From Rathayibacter iranicus NCPPB 2253 = VKM Ac-1602 (GTDB taxonomy: Bacteria > Actinomycetota > Actinomycetes > Actinomycetales > Microbacteriaceae), in NCBI RefSeq assembly GCF_003149025.1, contig NZ_QGDV01000007.1, positions 62,001 through 126,000 on the forward strand: a stretch of 64,000 nucleotides of DNA, read 5' to 3'. Below the pieces are notes generated by a model, which was not told where the DNA came from, did no database searches, and saw only the letters and a program-made list of their open reading frames with translations. The first letter of the stretch is position 1, and each line of letters starts with the position of its first letter. The translations under genes and the position numbers were made by a program. Of the stretch, positions 46,133-54,789 are shown piece after piece.

Positions 46133-46954
46133 TCATGCCTTGGTGAACACATCGTCGAGGGTCACCGTGGTCAGGGATCGCTCGCCGAGAAGCCGACGGA
46201 GCTGCGGAAAGACATCGCACACGCTCTCGTGATTGGCATGACCGATAACCACGTGTCCCGGGATGAACCACTGATTGGCGAACTCGAGTATCTGCTCCTT
46301 CGCGATCAGCCCCGAGTCCGAGAGTGACCCATACCACATCACCGGAGTCGTGAATCCGATGGCTGCTGCGACGGCATCGGTATGGTCGTTGCGGTACCCA
46401 AAAGGAGGGCGGTAATAGGGTCGAGTGCTGACCCCAAAGAGCACCGTCAGCGCCTCGTCATTGCGCGTCAATTCGTCGATGATGCCCTGATCGGACAGGG
46501 AAGTCAGGTCGGCGTGCGAATAGGTGTGATTGCCGATCTGTACCTGCCCCGACTGCACCATCGGCCGCAGGATGTCGGCGGCCTGGGCCCAGCCCGGGTA
46601 TTGCGCGTTCGGGAAGAAAACGAGGCGGGTCCCGGTGTCGCGTGCCATCTCGGCGTAGCGGCGGACAGCGGCCGCGTCACCGCCGTCGTCCACCGTCCAC
46701 ATCAGGTGGTTTCCGTCGCCCGGGACCGAGTAGACGCCTTCCCCGGCTGGCGGACGGGGGACGCGCGCGATCTCCGGCGCGGCCGACGTCGGCGGAGCGG
46801 TCGAGGGTGGAGCCGGGTTGGGGTCGAGGCCTGGAACAGGCTCGGCAGACGGGACGACGATCGGCGGTGCAGTGCACGCCTGCAGGGCGAGCATCGGCAG
46901 CAGACTGCCGAGCGCGAGCACCCGACGCCGTGTGAATGACGGAAGTGAGGCCAT
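46133..46954 (-). CDS. Polysaccharide deacetylase family lipoprotein
   Basis: A 273-residue exported lipoprotein. The lipobox is LALQAC (Cys27); the signal has an RRR cluster (FTRRRVLALG) that could also fit Tat. A Pro-rich tether (~60 residues) leads to a NodB-like domain: TVDDGGDA with paired Asp, GNHTYSHADL with the two zinc His, RPPFGYRND with the Arg/Pro motif. It probably removes acetyl groups from a cell-wall or capsular glycan; the substrate is unknown. It follows the repeat protein gene on the same strand. Confidence 0.88.
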   Translation of the reverse strand: MASLPSFTRRRVLALGSLLPMLALQACTAPPIVVPSAEPVPGLDPNPAPPSTAPPTSAAPEIARVPRPPAGEGVYSVPGDGNHLMWTVDDGGDAAAVRRYAEMARDTGTRLVFFPNAQYPGWAQAADILRPMVQSGQVQIGNHTYSHADLTSLSDQGIIDELTRNDEALTVLFGVSTRPYYRPPFGYRNDHTDAVAAAIGFTTPVMWYGSLSDSGLIAKEQILEFANQWFIPGHVVIGHANHESVCDVFPQLRRLLGERSLTTVTLDDVFTKA

Positions 46955-47087
46955 GATGTGAGGCTTCTTACCGCCCCGACCCGGGCCACTCTGCCGTTCG
47001 CCTGAGAGTGCGCCACGAGACCGTCTTTCGACGGGTAATCCCGCCAGATCGGCGCGGGACCGGATCGGAGGACGGCGCGGTCAGTCC

Positions 47088-48035
47088 TTAGCGCGCCGGT
47101 CCGGACACCTCCTCCACACCCTGATCGCTCACGGCCGAGGAGGTGCGGCGCTCGGCACGCTCCGCTCGAGACAGCGCGCGCCGGTTCGCGAAGCCCGCGA
47201 TCGCCACGACGTCCGCGCCTCGTCTGAGCCCGCCGGTGCCGGCGGAGTGCGAGTGCTCGCGGGCAGCGCGCAGCCGCACCGAACGGATCTGCGCCGACGC
47301 AGTCGTGTCGTGCGCGGCGCACGCGCGACGGAGGTAGCTCGGCGAGACGCCGAGGCGCTGGGCAAGCACGGCGGCGCTGAAGCCGGGATCGACCGATGCC
47401 TCCTCGATCTGCTCACAGGCGCGGAGAAAGAGCAGCTGGAGCGAGTCGGGAACCGCCGAGCGGTCGTCGCGGACCACCCCCGCGAGGAGTGCGGCAACCA
47501 GGCGCCGGAGGGAGCTGCGGAAGGCCGGGAACCCCGGGTCCGCGACGGTGACTCCTCCGTTGAGAGCCGCGTTCACCGCCGCCAGGAGGACACCGCGGTA
47601 GGCGACGGCGGGATCGACGACCCTCCCGCCTTCGGCGAACAGGTCGGCGACGACCGGGGCGAGGGTGGATCTCGGCATCTCGATCTCATAGCGGGCACTG
47701 TTCTCTTGGGCGATGAGGTCGAGTCCGCGGGAGACGAGAACTGTCTCTCCGGGCTGCACCGGGCGAACAGGGCCGTCGGCTGAACCCAGATCGACGGCGC
47801 CTTCGATCTGCACGATCAGCAGCGCAGTCTCCGGCCCCCTCTCGAAGCGGAGTCGGCCCGCGGAATGCCAGACGCGCGCGAGGCGGAATCCCTCCTGCCG
47901 GATCTCGTCGGCGACCAGGCGGAACAGTGGGTCATCGGATTGTCGAACGCCGCGGTCGAGCAACCAGGCCCGGGCCGGCTCTCCCTGGAGCGAGAACTCG
48001 CGGTCGCGGGACGCGCTCGAGGGGGGCATCGGCAT
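47088..48035 (-). CDS. AraC family transcriptional regulator
   Basis: A 315-residue regulator. The N-terminal cupin-like domain (residues 1-170) is followed by a C-terminal AraC DNA-binding domain, with helix-turn-helix FSAAVLAQRLGVSPSYLRRACAAH; the second helix-turn-helix (VVAIAGFANRRALSRAERAE) is shorter and less typical. The ligand is unknown. It is transcribed toward the deacetylase gene. The ATG at 48035 begins MPMPPSSASRD. Confidence 0.8.
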   Translation of the reverse strand: MPMPPSSASRDREFSLQGEPARAWLLDRGVRQSDDPLFRLVADEIRQEGFRLARVWHSAGRLRFERGPETALLIVQIEGAVDLGSADGPVRPVQPGETVLVSRGLDLIAQENSARYEIEMPRSTLAPVVADLFAEGGRVVDPAVAYRGVLLAAVNAALNGGVTVADPGFPAFRSSLRRLVAALLAGVVRDDRSAVPDSLQLLFLRACEQIEEASVDPGFSAAVLAQRLGVSPSYLRRACAAHDTTASAQIRSVRLRAAREHSHSAGTGGLRRGADVVAIAGFANRRALSRAERAERRTSSAVSDQGVEEVSGPAR

Positions 48036-48319
48036 GGTCCGACTCCGTTCGTGCTGATCTCCTCACCGGCGATGCTCGCCGCCGCCGGCGCTGTACGCGG
48101 GTCAGAATTCCATCCCGGCACGACGTGGTCGACTAACGACGCGAAACGGAGGGAACGATGGCGCCGGACTCTGGAGCGCCACCTGGCGCGAAGCGTGGCG
48201 CGCTTCAGGCCCGCAGCATAGCGTGAGGACGTCTCGCGACTAAGTGCCCAACGAGTCGTCCTGTCTCTGTCGGCTGTGCAGCCGCGGGCACCGATACACC
48301 GTTTATACCGAGGGGGCCC

Positions 48320-48616
48320 ATGTCCGACCGTCTGTCCATCGCCGACCAGCGGGACGTCAGCATCCTGTCCGCCCCGCCGATGGCGCGGAGCTTGTCGATG
48401 GTGAGCTTCGTGCTCGGAGTCTGCTCGGTCGCCGTCGGCTTCATCCTCGTCATCCCGACGATCGGCATCATCCTCGGTATCAAAGGCTTCCGGCGCGAGC
48501 CGTACCACCGCCTCGCGCGATGGGGGATCGCCCTGAACGGCGTGATGCTGGCGGTGTTCTGCACCCTCGTCGTCCTTGTCGCGGTCCACTTCCAGGCCAT
48601 GGAGACGACCGGATGA
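48320..48616 (+). CDS. DUF4190-type small membrane protein
   Basis: A 98-residue protein with two membrane helices (SMVSFVLGVCSVAVGFILVI, GIALNGVMLAVFCTLVVLV) linked by the GIKGFRREPYHRLARWG loop typical of DUF4190. The ATG at 48320 begins MSDRLSIADQ. The stop overlaps the next gene's start (ATGA) by four bases, so the small protein probably assists the permease. Confidence 0.75.
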   Translation: MSDRLSIADQRDVSILSAPPMARSLSMVSFVLGVCSVAVGFILVIPTIGIILGIKGFRREPYHRLARWGIALNGVMLAVFCTLVVLVAVHFQAMETTG

Positions 48617-50004
48617 CCCTGCGCGCAACCCTGCACGACCAGCGCCCGAGCCTCGTTGTCGCGACGCTCGGCGCCGCCTTCGGCACCGCCCTGATCACGG
48701 TCCTCGCCGGCATCGACGCGATCCTGGAGAACGCCCCGAGCACGGCGAGCAGCCACATCGTCCCTGAGCTCCTCGCCGTCCTCGGGCCCGTCTTCTTCTG
48801 CATCGCCGCGTTCATCGGCGGCGTCGTGACCGCCAACACGTTCGCGGCCTCCGTCGCGATGCGCACGCGGACGATCGCGCTCCTGCGGCTCCTCGGTTCC
48901 TCCGCCCGGTCCCAGCGGCGGGTCTTCCTCCGCGAGGGCGCCACGATCGGCATCGTCGGGTCGACGCTCGGCTCCGTACTGGGGATCGGCCTCGCCTTCG
49001 TCGTCCTCGCGGTGGTCGCCGTCAGCGCCGCCGCCCCCTTCCTCCCACCTGCGATCCCCGTCACGATCGCGTTCCCCTTCGTCGCCGTCATCGCCGTCAC
49101 CGTGGTGGCCGCGTGGAACGGGTCCCGCGAAGTGCTGACGGTCACGCCCATCCAGGCGCTGGGAACTGCTGAGGAGGCTCCGCTCGGCACCCGCCGCCGC
49201 CCCGTCCGCACGGTCCTCGCCGCCCTGCTGTTCGTTGTTGGGAACGCCGTCATCGTGCTCGGGGTCCTCCAGGGATTGCAGGACTTCAGAGGCGTTCTGA
49301 TCACTCTGCTGGGCGGGATCGCCTCGTTCTTCGGTGTCATCCTCGGCGCTCACGCGTTCCTGCCGCGCGCCCTCCACCTCGTCGGTCGGTTCTTCGGCTC
49401 CACGCCCGAGGCGTCCCTCGCGCAGGCGAATGCACTGCGCAATCCCGAGCGGAGCACGCGGGCCACGTCGGGGGTGCTGATCGGAGTCACCGTGGTCGCC
49501 GCGTTCTCCGTCGCGCTCGCCACGTTCCGCGGACTCCTCGATCCCGCCATCGCCGCTCGGCCGGACTACTACATCGATCTCGATGCGGTCCTCGCACAGA
49601 CGAGCGCAATCGGACTCGGCCTGGTCGCGTTCAGTGCGGCGATCGCCTGCGTCGGCGTCATCAGCGACCTGTCCATCAGCGTCGTGCAGCGCACGCACGA
49701 GATCGGACTCCTGCGTGCCCTGGGCTTCACACGTCGGCAGGTCCGCCGCACGATCGTGCTTGAGGCGGCAGCCATGTCGATCACGGCAACGCTCCTCGGG
49801 CTGGTACTCGGGACCGCTTACGGCTGGGTCGGCGCCCTGTCGTTCATCGGCTCACTGCCCGGAGTGACGGTAGTCGGGCCGGTCGTCCCGCTCGCACTCG
49901 TCGTCGGGCTCGCGCTCGTCACCGCTGCCCTCACGGTGACAGCGGCGATCATCCCCGCGAGGCGGGCCGTCTCCGTGACTCCGGTCGAAGCCCTCAAGCA
50001 CTGA
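48613..50004 (+). CDS. FtsX-like permease (orphan of its ATPase)
   Basis: A 463-residue membrane protein with two FtsX-type halves of three to four helices each; FtsX-like motifs recur (RTRTIALLRLLGSSARSQRRVFLREGA and RTHEIGLLRALGFTRRQVRRTIVLEAA). Both halves close with a PARRAVSVTPVEAL-like segment (VTPIQAL, VTPVEAL). ABC permeases of this type normally sit beside an ATPase gene; none is adjacent here. The nearest ATPase (52282-52971) belongs to another operon on the opposite strand. The large outer loop is small. Confidence 0.8.
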   Translation: MTLRATLHDQRPSLVVATLGAAFGTALITVLAGIDAILENAPSTASSHIVPELLAVLGPVFFCIAAFIGGVVTANTFAASVAMRTRTIALLRLLGSSARSQRRVFLREGATIGIVGSTLGSVLGIGLAFVVLAVVAVSAAAPFLPPAIPVTIAFPFVAVIAVTVVAAWNGSREVLTVTPIQALGTAEEAPLGTRRRPVRTVLAALLFVVGNAVIVLGVLQGLQDFRGVLITLLGGIASFFGVILGAHAFLPRALHLVGRFFGSTPEASLAQANALRNPERSTRATSGVLIGVTVVAAFSVALATFRGLLDPAIAARPDYYIDLDAVLAQTSAIGLGLVAFSAAIACVGVISDLSISVVQRTHEIGLLRALGFTRRQVRRTIVLEAAAMSITATLLGLVLGTAYGWVGALSFIGSLPGVTVVGPVVPLALVVGLALVTAALTVTAAIIPARRAVSVTPVEALKH

Positions 50005-50065
50005 GGCCGCAGACGGCACCGAGGCAAGCTGGCGCCAAGAAGGTACCCGGAGCGAACCACTCCGC

Positions 50066-50908
50066 TCACTCCTCGGCGTCGTCGACCGCCTGCTGACCGT
50101 CCTCTTCCGACGAGAATCCGGACGCCTTCGCCAGTGCCTCGAAGGAGTCCGCGTCGTCGGCGACCCGTATGCGCTCCTGGAGCACCTCGGTGCGCTGTCT
50201 GTCGAGCTCTCCCCCAGCAGTGCCACCGAGGGCAGCGAAAACCGCCTCGAGCAGGCGCTCGGGGACGTCGAGTTCGAGCGCCAGGACGGCGGCGGTGAAG
50301 TCCGGGTCGTATTTCCGCTCGGCGATGAGGACTACAGCGTCCGCAAAGAGGTCACTCGCTCGTATGGGGCGGTCGCTCCCTGTCCGCGTGGCGGCCGAGA
50401 GAGCAGCGACCAAAAGACCCTTGCTCGCTCGAGCCGCGTAGATCGACTCCGCGACTGCCGGATCGGCGGCGAGCAGGCTGTTCGCGAGAGCCGAGAGGGG
50501 AGACCAGTACGATTCCTCGAGCGCCACGGGCGTCCCCATATGCGCACGCACGCTCGACGCTCTCAGGAGTGGCGCATAGGCGAACCGCCAGAGAAAGTGG
50601 GCCGTCGGTATATCGACCTGGAGTTCAAGCGGCGCACGGCCGTCGAGGATGAAGAGGTCGCCGGCGACATAGGCGATCCGTTCGTCGCCGTGTTGCAGCG
50701 CACCACTCCCCTCCATCACCAAGAGAGCAGACATCCAGACCGCTGAGGCGCCGATCCGGAGCGTGCCACTCGGTGACCACACTCGGTCCAGGCGGTACAT
50801 CGGTGCCGACACGCTCTCGATGGTGACCCCGGGCGCCCGGGGGACGTCCTCCCACCCGGGAAGACCGGCAGCCCCGGTCGAAAACCGTCCCACAGAAACG
50901 TTGCCCAC
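50066..50908 (-). CDS. AraC-like regulator with degenerate DNA-binding part
   Basis: A 280-residue protein. The N-terminal cupin-like ligand domain is clear (ALLVMEGSGALQHGDERIAYVAGDLFILDGR). The C-terminal region has a first helix-turn-helix (DFTAAVLALELDVPERLLEAVFAAL); the second half (FEALAKASGFSSEEDGQQAVDDAEE) is weak. It lies just downstream of the MacAB-like permease gene on the same strand and could be the activator of the protease array, but that is a guess. The GTG at 50908 has GGGAGG seven bases upstream. Confidence 0.7.
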   Translation of the reverse strand: MGNVSVGRFSTGAAGLPGWEDVPRAPGVTIESVSAPMYRLDRVWSPSGTLRIGASAVWMSALLVMEGSGALQHGDERIAYVAGDLFILDGRAPLELQVDIPTAHFLWRFAYAPLLRASSVRAHMGTPVALEESYWSPLSALANSLLAADPAVAESIYAARASKGLLVAALSAATRTGSDRPIRASDLFADAVVLIAERKYDPDFTAAVLALELDVPERLLEAVFAALGGTAGGELDRQRTEVLQERIRVADDADSFEALAKASGFSSEEDGQQAVDDAEE

Positions 50909-51106
50909 TGTCCGACCTCCCGTCTGCGTCAGGTCGCACATGGGGGCGATTATCCTCTCCCCCGGAGGGCATGTACAGCGCTAGTGCCTTTCTGCCCCAC
51001 GAGAAGACGTCCCGCGTACATCCAATCCACGCGTTCTGCACCACGTGGGTGCCCGTTCGGGGGTAAACGACGGGAGGAGTGTCGTCGTCCGCCCGCGAAC
51101 AAACGC

Positions 51107-52285
51107 TTACGTCGTCAGCGCGATCGCCGGCGGCGTGCGAGCCGCCGTGATGGCCGGGTAGGAGCCGGCGACCATCCCGATCACCACCGTCGCGCCCACT
51201 CCCGCCGCGACGATCCCGATCGGCACGACGAGTGGAGCCTCGTTCGCCGCCGCGAAGATCGCCACGGCCCCCGTGCCCAGCGCCGCACCGCCGATCCCGC
51301 CCAGGAGAGAGAGAAGGAACGCCTCAACGAGGAACTGCGCCCGGATGTGCCCGCGCGTCGCGCCGAGCGCACGGCGCAGGCCGATCTCGCGTCGGCGCTC
51401 GAGCACCGAGATCACCATCGTGTTGGCGATGCCGATGCCGCCGACGAGCAGGGCCACGGACCCCACTCCAAGAAGCAGGCCGTTCAGCGAGTCGTCGACC
51501 GCGTTCTTCGCCTTGAGCGCATCGGAGGGACGGGCCACGGCGACGTTGCGCGGCTTCACCGGGTCGATGGTCGCCGAGAGCACCTGCTGGACGGCGAGAA
51601 CCGCGGCGTCTGACGAGCGCTCATAGATGGTCGTCGGGTTCCCCTTCCAGTTCAGGAGAGCGCGCGCCGCGGGCCCGGGGATAAGCACCGCGGGGTCGAG
51701 TTCCGGCGCCAGCGGGCTGTGGCCGAGGATGCCGATGACCATGAAGTCCGTCGTGCCGACGTGGATCATCGAGCCGGCGTCCTGGATCCCGAGCGCCGTC
51801 GCGGCAGCCGGGCCGAGCACGGTCGTCGGCAGCTCGGCCGAGGCTTCGTCGAACCACCGACCCCGTGTGACCGGCGCCTCCGTCACCGTCAGCAGACGCA
51901 GATCGGCGACGTCGACCGAGAGCCCGTTGCTGTTGCCGGGATCGACGTACTGGTTGCGGTAGGCGTTGAGGGACAGAGCGGCGACCGAGGCCGCGGACTC
52001 CACGCCGTCGATCCGCAATACCCGGTCGACCGCGTTGACCGCCATCGGCACGGGAGCGCTCATCATGCTCGAGGCCGGCCCCGCGGTGAGTAGGTTCGTG
52101 CCCAGCTCGTGCAGCTGCTTCTCGAGCTTCGCCTGTGAGGTCGAGGAGACGCCGACCACCGCGATCATCGCGGCGATGCCGATAGCGATTCCGAGGGCCG
52201 AGAGGATCACGCGCAGAGGGCGCAGCCGAAGGCCCCCTCCACCGATGCGGAACAGGTCGCTGGCGAGGAGTCGGGAGCGGGTCAT
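51107..52285 (-). CDS. MacB-like ABC permease
   Basis: A 392-residue permease. One N-terminal membrane helix, a ~200-residue outer MacB_PCD domain, then three C-terminal FtsX helices with ERRREIGLRRALGATRGHIRAQ and the terminal ARTPPAIALTT. It is the last gene of a four-gene operon: its start overlaps the ATPase stop (GTGA/ATGA-type overlap). Works with the ATPase and adaptor as a MacAB-like transporter or signalling complex; in Gram-positive cells such complexes export peptides or act on the envelope. Confidence 0.87.
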   Translation of the reverse strand: MTRSRLLASDLFRIGGGGLRLRPLRVILSALGIAIGIAAMIAVVGVSSTSQAKLEKQLHELGTNLLTAGPASSMMSAPVPMAVNAVDRVLRIDGVESAASVAALSLNAYRNQYVDPGNSNGLSVDVADLRLLTVTEAPVTRGRWFDEASAELPTTVLGPAAATALGIQDAGSMIHVGTTDFMVIGILGHSPLAPELDPAVLIPGPAARALLNWKGNPTTIYERSSDAAVLAVQQVLSATIDPVKPRNVAVARPSDALKAKNAVDDSLNGLLLGVGSVALLVGGIGIANTMVISVLERRREIGLRRALGATRGHIRAQFLVEAFLLSLLGGIGGAALGTGAVAIFAAANEAPLVVPIGIVAAGVGATVVIGMVAGSYPAITAARTPPAIALTT

Positions 52286-52971
52286 GCGGCGCCTTCCGAG
52301 GAACGGGTGTCCGATTCGATGCGACCGTCGCGAATGGCGACGACTCGGGGGAGGCTCTGGGCCAGAGCGCGGTCGTGAGTAATCACGACGATGCTCGTCC
52401 CCCGCTCGTTCAGCTCGCGCAAAAGAGCCACCACGGCGGCGCCCGAAACGGAGTCGAGTGCGCCGGTGGGCTCGTCGGCGAGTAAGAGAGGTGCCTCCGA
52501 GACGATCGCGCGGGCAATAGCGACGCGCTGCTTCTCGCCGCCGGAGAGTTGGTGCGGGCGATGGTGCACGCGATGTGCCAGGCCGACTTTCTCCAGTGCC
52601 TCGCCCGCCGCCTCGCGGCGTATGCGCTGGGGCGTGCCGGTATAGAGCGCCCCGTCGGCGACATTGTCGAGCGCTGTCCTGCTCTCGTCGAGGTGGAACT
52701 GCTGGAACACGAAGCCGAGCGTCGAGGCCCGCAGGCCCGAAAGCCGGCGGTCACCGAGGGTGCTCACATCGACGTCATCGATGTGGACGGATCCGCTGGT
52801 CGGGCGATCGAGCAGGCCCATGATGTTCAGCAGGCTGGACTTCCCGGATCCGCTGGGACCGACGATGGCGAGCAGTTCGCCGTGGTCGACGGCGAGCGAG
52901 ATGCCATCGACGGCGCGGACGGGCGGAGCGCCATGCTCGCGGGTCACGTCGCGCAGGTCGAGGAGGCTCAT
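52282..52971 (-). CDS. MacB/LolD-type ABC ATPase
   Basis: A 229-residue ATPase: Walker A GPSGSGKSSLLNIMG, Q-loop FVFQQFHLDE, signature QLSGGEKQRVAIARA, Walker B LLLADEPTGALDS, H-loop VVITHDRAL. Subfamily signs of LolD/MacB are the short length and the ADEPTGALD motif. Overlaps both neighbours by four bases, so one operon with adaptor and permease. Confidence 0.92.
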   Translation of the reverse strand: MSLLDLRDVTREHGAPPVRAVDGISLAVDHGELLAIVGPSGSGKSSLLNIMGLLDRPTSGSVHIDDVDVSTLGDRRLSGLRASTLGFVFQQFHLDESRTALDNVADGALYTGTPQRIRREAAGEALEKVGLAHRVHHRPHQLSGGEKQRVAIARAIVSEAPLLLADEPTGALDSVSGAAVVALLRELNERGTSIVVITHDRALAQSLPRVVAIRDGRIESDTRSSEGAA

Positions 52972-54086
52972 GAGCCCGCCGCCCCGACAGTCAGGCCCTC
53001 GCGCAGGCCGTCTCCCGAGATTTCGGCGATGCCGTCGGCAACGAGCCCGAGGGTCACGGAGAGCCGGTGGTGGGCACTCCCCTCGTCGAACACGTCGAGG
53101 TCGTAGCCACCGCCGGGATGCGCGAGCAGCGCGTCGACCGGCACGGTGAGGACGTTCTCGTGGCGCTCGCCGACAAAGGCCACCTGCACCGCTGCCTCCT
53201 GGGTGCCGCCGGCGACCGACGGATCGGCGAGGCTGATCTCGACGGGGACGACGCGATTGGCAGCCGAATCATCCTGGCTGCCGTCGCTGGAACTCGAGCT
53301 CCCGCCCTGGCCAGAACTTTGTCCCCCGGCGGCCTGCGCCTGGCCGACCGAGGTGATCGTGCCGGGAGCGGCTGAGCCGTCGGGCATGGTGATGGAGACG
53401 GCCGCGCCCGTCGCGGCCAGGTTCTGCTCGGTCAGGGGCAACGAGACCTTCACCGAGGGGGCGGACGCGGTCAGCGTGAGCACCGTCGTCCCCGCGCCCA
53501 CCGGAGCCTCCACGGCCAGCGGGGTGCTGCCCACCCGGACCGCGTCGGGAGCGACGGCGATCGCGGTCTGCGCGACCTCTCCGGTCTCGGGGACCTTGAG
53601 CGCCTTCTGCCACTTCCGCACCGCCTCCGCCGTGGGCTCGAGGAATTCCTCATCGGGAACTCGCGAGAAGTAGCCGAGGGCGGAAAGGTTCTCCTCTAGC
53701 TGGAGGACGTCCTTTCCCTTCGCTCCGACCGAGAGGTCACGCCAGACGGGAGCCGTCCCGATCAGCAGGACGGTCGGAACGGTGTCGACCTCGTACAGGG
53801 TGTCGCCGCGCCCAATCGTCGCCCCGACATCGGGGATGGCGGTGAGTGTTCCGCTCGATTTGGAGGTGATCGACTTCACGACGGGGTAGCGGAGAGTTCC
53901 CTTCTCCGTCGATGTCTTCGACACGGTGCCCGTCGTCACCTGGACCGTGCGGCCGACCGGTTGGGACGCGCTCGCGGTATCAGCGGTCTGAGCGGACCAC
54001 GGGGCCCAGAGGACGATCCCGACGACGACGGCCAGGACGAGAACACCGGCGATGCCGGCGATGAGGCGGCGCGGGTGGGCGGTCAC
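52968..54086 (-). CDS. HlyD/MacA-like adaptor with peptidoglycan-binding motif
   Basis: A 372-residue protein with a single N-terminal membrane helix (IAGIAGVLVLAVVVGIVLW), a lipoyl/beta-barrel adaptor part and an inserted PG_binding_1-like motif at ~115-170 (GAKGKDVLQLEENLSALGYF, FLEPTAEAVRKWQKAL), which may tether it to cell wall. A low-complexity Gly/Ser/Gln stretch follows (QAAGGQSSGQGGSSSSSDGS). Start at GTG 54086 overlaps the lipoprotein stop by four bases. It links the MacB-like pair to the outside. Confidence 0.83.
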   Translation of the reverse strand: MTAHPRRLIAGIAGVLVLAVVVGIVLWAPWSAQTADTASASQPVGRTVQVTTGTVSKTSTEKGTLRYPVVKSITSKSSGTLTAIPDVGATIGRGDTLYEVDTVPTVLLIGTAPVWRDLSVGAKGKDVLQLEENLSALGYFSRVPDEEFLEPTAEAVRKWQKALKVPETGEVAQTAIAVAPDAVRVGSTPLAVEAPVGAGTTVLTLTASAPSVKVSLPLTEQNLAATGAAVSITMPDGSAAPGTITSVGQAQAAGGQSSGQGGSSSSSDGSQDDSAANRVVPVEISLADPSVAGGTQEAAVQVAFVGERHENVLTVPVDALLAHPGGGYDLDVFDEGSAHHRLSVTLGLVADGIAEISGDGLREGLTVGAAGS

Positions 54087-54583
54087 TGGCTGATTTCGTC
54101 CGCGCACGAGCGGTAGTCGGACATCAACGTCGTGTCGGTCTTCGAGAGCGCCGCCATGGCGTCGTTGTCCCAGTTCCCGTCGGCCTTGAGATCAGGCAAC
54201 TTGTGGCCCTTGTCGACGAGGCACGCTTGCGTCTTTTTGGTCAGCACGACGTTGGCCGCGGCCTGCTCCGCCGTCGGCGCGGGCGGCTCACCGACTTCGC
54301 TCGCACAGGCGGACTGCGCTGCCGCTACTGTGTCAGCCGACTCGTCGCCGGTGTTCTTGACGCCCTTGCTGCCGAGACAGGCGGAGAACTTCTTCTCGTA
54401 CTCTTTGCTCTGCTGGCTGTACGTCGAGACCGCCGCCTGCGCGTCCTTGACCGACATCGTCGCTTCAGGAGCTGCTCCGTCGGTCGAGGCTGCGGAGCAG
54501 CCCGAGAGCAGGAGGGCGCCAAGCGCGAATGACGTCGAGATCAGTGCGATCTTCTTGGTCAAAGTTGTCTTATCGAGAATCAT
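54083..54583 (-). CDS. Array lipoprotein 1 (coupled to export operon)
   Basis: A 166-residue lipoprotein, lipobox LLLSGC with Cys29, then a small outer domain with four conserved Cys (ACLGSKG, SACASEVGEPP, QACLVDKGHKLPDLKADGNW, RSCADEI). The family shared with the other three lipoproteins is defined by C-x2/3-KGHK-x-PDL-x-ADG-x-W; I do not recognise it from databases. It is the first gene of the HlyD-ATPase-permease operon (GTGA overlap). The ATG at 54583 has AAAGGAATT before it. Confidence 0.82.
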   Translation of the reverse strand: MILDKTTLTKKIALISTSFALGALLLSGCSAASTDGAAPEATMSVKDAQAAVSTYSQQSKEYEKKFSACLGSKGVKNTGDESADTVAAAQSACASEVGEPPAPTAEQAAANVVLTKKTQACLVDKGHKLPDLKADGNWDNDAMAALSKTDTTLMSDYRSCADEISQ

Positions 54584-54630
54584 GCGAATTCCTTTCACAG
54601 AGAGCGCGCTATGTGCGGCCAACCTGGAAG

Positions 54631-54699
54631 ACCCTAGGACACTCTTCCATGGCCACCTCGCCCGTTGCGCCACGCTTGACTGCGTTCACGCCGCTTTTC
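54631..54699 (-). promoter_or_regulatory. Lipoprotein-type promoter module (copy 1)
   Basis: TAGGGT (-10 like) at 54631-54636 and an upstream GAAAAGCGGCGTG at 54687-54699. The same pair occurs before lipoproteins 2 and 3, with the spacing from first base of the motif to the TAGGGT being 63, 62 and 62. It differs from the GAAC-type module of the proteases. Confidence 0.55.
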
Positions 54700-54789
54700 G
54701 TACTCTTTCCGCCGAATATCCGCCGTGAGGATGAGCCGCCGTGATCGCTCGGAGGACCCGGCTCTACCCAGGGGTCTCGAGGTCCCGTC

